A DNA stretch of 5,355 bases. Source: Phycisphaerae bacterium (GTDB taxonomy: Bacteria > Planctomycetota > Phycisphaerae > SM23-33). This document shows positions 5,225-5,355 of the stretch, one piece after another. Within the stretch, counting starts at the first letter, position 1. Each line of letters starts with the position of its first letter. The stretch covers positions 1 to 5,355 of the forward strand of contig JASLZV010000155.1 of assembly GCA_030754715.1 (NCBI GenBank), read 5' to 3'. The notes under the pieces are model-generated. The model did not search any database, was not told the origin of the DNA, and worked only from the letters and a program-made list of their open reading frames with translations. The position numbers and the translations under genes are program-made.

Positions 5225-5355
5225 ATGGCAGATGCACTGACGAAGTCCCAGACCTTGACGAGGCTGTCCGAAGTGACGGACATGACCAAGAAGGACGTCG
5301 CGGGGGTGATTGAAGCTCTGGTCCAGTTAGCCTACCAGGAGGCCAAGAATGGCTT
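5225..5355 (+). CDS. HU/IHF-family DNA-binding protein, 3' end cut by window
   Basis: Forty-three complete codons are present before the window ends. They match the N-terminal two-helix dimerisation part of the HU/IHF fold: LTKSQTLTRLSE (5-16) is helix 1, MTKKDVAGVIEAL (20-32) the usual TKKD turn and helix 2, and the chain continues to QEAKNG (38-43) where the first beta strand would begin. Family proteins are about 90-110 residues, dimerise, and bend or compact DNA in the nucleoid; the DNA-binding arm lies outside the window. A short tail of four residues precedes the usual TKS start. The gene stands divergent from the S41 protease, 404 bp away, behind phased T-tracts and a long dyad-rich leader. 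HU against IHF or a lineage-specific paralogue cannot be decided from this fragment. Confidence 0.87.
   Translation, partial: MADALTKSQTLTRLSEVTDMTKKDVAGVIEALVQLAYQEAKNG

Noticed and set aside
1..5355. A novel defence or mobile system
   Set aside because: No nuclease, transposase, toxin, reverse transcriptase, repeat array or integration site is visible; the genes are housekeeping or envelope and signalling types.

Overview
The window (GC-rich, about 60%) reads as a bacterial chromosomal segment with a housekeeping character. The organism is probably Gram-negative, since the large protease has an export signal and a CsgG/FlgO-like periplasmic domain. A small stand-alone FHA protein, a long multi-domain S41 protease and a HU variant with an N-terminal tail would fit Planctomycetota or a relative. 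That is an inference from gene style, not a proven assignment. I see no insertion sequences, phage genes, tRNA or rRNA genes, CRISPR arrays or defence genes.

Layout from left to right: (1) positions 1-906, minus strand: a HemW-like radical SAM protein whose C-terminus lies outside the window. (2) 907-1016: a 110-bp divergent intergenic region with possible overlapping -10 elements for both directions. (3) 1017-1532, plus strand: a small FHA-domain protein with an acidic, probably disordered tail. (4) 1533-1589: a convergent 57-bp gap with a weak terminator-like hairpin. (5) 1590-4820, minus strand: a 1076-residue exported protein joining a CsgG/FlgO-like N-terminal domain, a TPR-like and coiled-coil middle, and a C-terminal PDZ plus S41 (CtpA/Prc-type) peptidase with its Ser/Lys dyad intact. 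It carries a recent-looking tandem duplication of 87 bp. (6) 4821-5224: a 404-bp divergent intergenic region rich in dyads and containing phased T-tracts. (7) 5225 to the end, plus strand: the first 43 codons of a HU/IHF-family DNA-binding protein.

The genes are not arranged as one operon: strands alternate (-, +, -, +), giving two divergent promoter regions and one convergent junction. HemW works in heme trafficking, FHA proteins read phosphothreonine signals, the S41 protein should process or degrade proteins in the cell envelope, and HU shapes the nucleoid. Nothing in the sequence ties these jobs together except proximity. The most unusual items are the domain fusion in the protease with its internal repeat, and the dense dyad and curved-DNA architecture of the protease/HU intergenic region.
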